NCBI GenBank assembly: GCA_002361175.1
Contig: DESG01000039.1
Span: forward strand, 1 to 17,744
Direction of reading: 5' to 3'
Length of the DNA stretch: 17,744 nt
From: Lachnoclostridium sp. UBA3320
Lineage (GTDB): Bacteria; Bacillota; Clostridia; Lachnospirales; Lachnospiraceae
The notes below the pieces were generated by a model. That model had not been told where the DNA came from and did not search any database. It worked only from the letters and a program-made list of their open reading frames with translations. Both the position numbers and the translations under genes were made by a program. Positions 15,561 through 17,744 of this stretch are shown here, in pieces. Position 1 is the stretch's first letter. Each line of letters opens with the position of its first letter.

Positions 15561-16325
15561 ATGGAACAGAAAGAATTAATGGATTTATTAAACAAGGTTT
15601 CAAATGGGCAGATAATGCCCAGTGAAGCCTTATTAAAGTTGAAAGAAGAACCGTTTAAGGATTTAGGCTTTGCTAAAATTGACTATCACAGAGAATTAAG
15701 ACAGGGCACAGCAGAAGTAATCTTTGGGTCTGGAAAGACCCCTAATCAGATTTATAAAATAGCAAAAGCGATGCAGGATAAAGGGCAGAAGCTTGTTCTT
15801 ATCACAAGACTTGCACAAGAAGCATATGAGTATATCAAAGAATATCTTCCGCTTAAATATTACAGTGAAAGCAGAATTGGTATACTTGGTGATATGCCAA
15901 AAAAGGATGGTGATGGCGAAATTTTAATTGCCACAGGGGGTACAAGCGATATTCCAGTAGCAGAAGAGGCAGCACTTACAGCAGAAGCACTCGGTAATAA
16001 AGTTGTGCGCCTGTACGATGTAGGAGTGGCAGGTATACATCGCCTTTTTGCCAATATTGATAAAATTATGAGCGCAAGAGTAATAATAGCAGTTGCTGGT
16101 ATGGAAGGTGCACTTGCAAGTGTTATTGGAGGACTTGCGGACTGTCCTGTAGTTGCAGTTCCAACAAGCGTGGGATATGGAGCGTCTTTTGGCGGACTGT
16201 CAGCACTTTTGTCTATGCTTAACTCTTGTGCAAGCGGTGTAAGTGTTGTTAATATTGACAATGGATTTGGAGCAGGGTTTCTTGCCAGTAGAATTAACCA
16301 CTTGGAGGGAAAAAAGAAATTATGA
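15561..16325 (+). CDS. larB: Nickel-pincer cofactor biosynthesis protein LarB
   Basis: This 254-aa cytosolic protein has an N-terminal helical segment (about 1-60) and a C-terminal AIR-carboxylase (PurE)-like fold. Motifs typical of LarB are YHRELRQGTAEVIFGSGKT, ATGGTSDIPVAEEA, YDVGVAGIHR and AVPTSVGYGASFGG. LarB carboxylates the pyridinium ring of nicotinic acid adenine dinucleotide and hydrolyses its phosphoanhydride, the first step of the pincer cofactor first found in lactate racemase. The ribosome site is GGGAAGG before the ATG. It overlaps larC by 4 bases (ATGA), so the two are translationally coupled. larA and larE are not in the window. Confidence 0.93.
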   Translation: MEQKELMDLLNKVSNGQIMPSEALLKLKEEPFKDLGFAKIDYHRELRQGTAEVIFGSGKTPNQIYKIAKAMQDKGQKLVLITRLAQEAYEYIKEYLPLKYYSESRIGILGDMPKKDGDGEILIATGGTSDIPVAEEAALTAEALGNKVVRLYDVGVAGIHRLFANIDKIMSARVIIAVAGMEGALASVIGGLADCPVVAVPTSVGYGASFGGLSALLSMLNSCASGVSVVNIDNGFGAGFLASRINHLEGKKKL

Positions 16326-17542
16326 AAACATTATATTTAGAATGCAATATGGGTGCTGCTGGTGATATGCTTCTTGCAGCATTGGCAGGGCTGTTTGAAG
16401 AACCAGAAGAGGCAGTTTTAAAACTTAATGGATTAGGGATACCAGATGTAGAGTACAGAATGTATACCGTAGCAAAAGCTGGAATCAAAGGGCGACAGAT
16501 GTCTGTGCTTGTATGCGGCGGGCAGGAAGAAGGGCATGAAGAACATAAGCATGAACATCATAATGAGCATCATGAACACTATCACCACGAGCATCATGGA
16601 CATACACATGCAGGACTGCATGATGTAGAACACATTATTGACAGTATAAATGCACCTGAAAAAGTAAAAGACGATGCCAAAGCTGTATATCATTTAATTG
16701 CAGAGGCAGAAAGCAATGCACATGGATGTCCTGTTGAACAGATACACTTCCATGAAGTAGGGACGATGGATGCGATTGCAGATGTTACAGGAGTATGTTA
16801 TCTATTACATGAACTTAAAATAGACAAAATTATAGCGTCTGCTGTAAGGACAGGATATGGAGAAGTACACTGTGCACATGGGATTTTGCCAGTACCAGCA
16901 CCTGCTACAGAGTATCTTTTAAGGGGTATTCCTGTCTACAGTGGTAGTATAAAAGGTGAAATGTGTACACCTACAGGGGCTGCGCTGCTTAAGTATTTTG
17001 TTTCTTCATTTGGGGAAATGCCTGTTATGCAAATAGAAAAGACAGGCTATGGAATGGGTAAAAAGGATTTTGAAGTTATTAACTGCATCAGAGCTATGCT
17101 TGGAACTTCTACATCTGTAGACACTAAAGGAAAGATATGTATTTTATCATGCAATCTTGATGATATAACACCAGAGGCAGCAGGGTTTGCAATGGAAGAA
17201 TTGTTTAAAGCTGGTGCGCTTGATGTGTATACAATGCCAGTAAATATGAAGAAAAATCGCCCTGGTATACTTTTTAATTGTATTTGTGAACCAGAACAAC
17301 GTGAAGAAATGATACACCTGATGTTTTTACACACAACTACGCTTGGAATAAGAGAGACTGTGTGTGAAAGATATACACTTGAACGTACTATTGATATACA
17401 AAATACTCCATACGGCGATGTGCATATAAAACGTGCCTCTGGCTGGGGAGTTTTGCGCAGTAAGCCAGAATATGAGGATATCGCAAAGATTGCAAGGGAA
17501 AAAGGAATTTCTTTTTTGCAGGCATCTGAACAGATAATATAA
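16322..17542 (+). CDS. larC: Nickel-pincer cofactor nickel insertase LarC (DUF111)
   Basis: This 406-aa cyclometallase inserts nickel into the pincer cofactor in a CTP-dependent step. Motifs: CNMGAAGDM at the start, HFHEVGTMDAIAD (142-154 region), GEMCTPTGAALL and KKNRPGILF. Between residues 72 and 100 lie 15 histidines in 29 positions, mixed with glutamate, a likely flexible nickel-binding loop. In Lactobacillus plantarum LarC is made from two frames by frameshifting; here it is one continuous frame. GGAGG lies inside larB 13 bases before the ATG. It ends the co-directional gene run, and I see no clear hairpin terminator after it. Confidence 0.95.
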   Translation: MKTLYLECNMGAAGDMLLAALAGLFEEPEEAVLKLNGLGIPDVEYRMYTVAKAGIKGRQMSVLVCGGQEEGHEEHKHEHHNEHHEHYHHEHHGHTHAGLHDVEHIIDSINAPEKVKDDAKAVYHLIAEAESNAHGCPVEQIHFHEVGTMDAIADVTGVCYLLHELKIDKIIASAVRTGYGEVHCAHGILPVPAPATEYLLRGIPVYSGSIKGEMCTPTGAALLKYFVSSFGEMPVMQIEKTGYGMGKKDFEVINCIRAMLGTSTSVDTKGKICILSCNLDDITPEAAGFAMEELFKAGALDVYTMPVNMKKNRPGILFNCICEPEQREEMIHLMFLHTTTLGIRETVCERYTLERTIDIQNTPYGDVHIKRASGWGVLRSKPEYEDIAKIAREKGISFLQASEQII

Positions 17543-17596
17543 TGTAAAAATTTTGTTTTATTTATCGAGTATTTATTATGGAAAAGAGATTTTAAA

Positions 17597-17718
17597 ATGT
17601 CTGAAATCAATACCAAATATCTGCAAAAATGCATTGATGTGTCGGTGAAACATTGGCTTTAATAGAGGATTTTTTAACGGACGCAAAGAATTTAAAAGAG
17701 GTTATAGACAGTGATTAA
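17597..17718 (+). pseudogene. Short frameshifted reading frame, unknown
   Basis: ATG at 17597 starts a 21-codon frame (MSEINTKYLQKCIDVSVKHW, then L and a stop). In another frame, starting at the same place (GTC near 17640), the sequence continues as VGETLALIEDFLTDAKNLKE and ends at TAA 17716-17718. Joined by a one-base shift they give a protein-like helical peptide of about 40 residues. I recognise no family. The ribosome site is poor. It may be a relic or chance. Confidence 0.3.
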
Positions 17719-17744
17719 CATAACGTGAGTTCGACAAAAAATAA

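Noticed and set aside
17047..17634. 195-aa reading frame on the - strand
   Set aside because: It is antisense to larC, which has clear family motifs, and the translation has no recognisable features. The same holds for the 179-aa frame antisense to the M13 peptidase at 9512-10051.
1..17744. CRISPR array, tRNA or rRNA genes
   Set aside because: No regularly spaced repeats, no cloverleaf with a T-loop, and no rRNA-like sequence were seen.

Overview
The window is AT-rich and Gram-positive in style: strong GGAGG-type ribosome sites, TTG starts, and an SASP-free but typically clostridial gene set. The AAA-ATPase/PD-(D/E)XK family, the Big2-fused secreted peptidase and the larBC pair suggest a gut-type Clostridia, most likely Lachnospiraceae. 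This assignment is an inference from family content, not from a database search.

Region 1 (about 1-4224, + strand) looks like part of a serine-recombinase mobile module. It holds a lysine-rich coiled-coil protein, a 529-aa P-loop ATPase-like protein with an imperfect Walker A, a 50-aa protein and a 491-aa large serine recombinase. Each of the first three genes is followed by an inverted-repeat structure. Neither element end could be fixed from the sequence.

Region 2 (4252-7600) is a patchwork of insertions and decay. A full-length AAA-ATPase/PD-(D/E)XK protein lies on the - strand, tail-to-tail with the recombinase. Its 5' end and upstream DNA occur again about 1.5 kb to the right as a broken copy that has lost its Walker A region through an in-frame 144-bp deletion. 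The right edge of the repeated block coincides with the truncation point of a polysaccharide deacetylase remnant. A second short direct repeat (6337-6363 and 7570-7597) lies to the right of each block copy. Two small orphan genes lie between the copies.

Region 3 (7598-17542, + strand) is a compact chromosomal gene run: a secreted M13 metallopeptidase with two Big2 domains, metF, metY, aroA, argS, larB and larC. Gaps are about 20-50 bases, larB and larC overlap by 4 bases, and no internal terminator is visible, so read-through from the promoter at about 7622 is plausible. That promoter is an extended -10 site sitting inside a 17-bp inverted repeat (15 of 17 positions match), a likely operator. 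MetF and MetY supply methyl groups and sulfur for methionine synthesis, AroA serves the shikimate pathway, ArgS charges tRNA-Arg, and LarB/LarC make the nickel-pincer cofactor. The last 200 bases hold only a short, apparently frameshifted reading frame.

I saw no rRNA, tRNA, CRISPR array or riboswitch that I could support.
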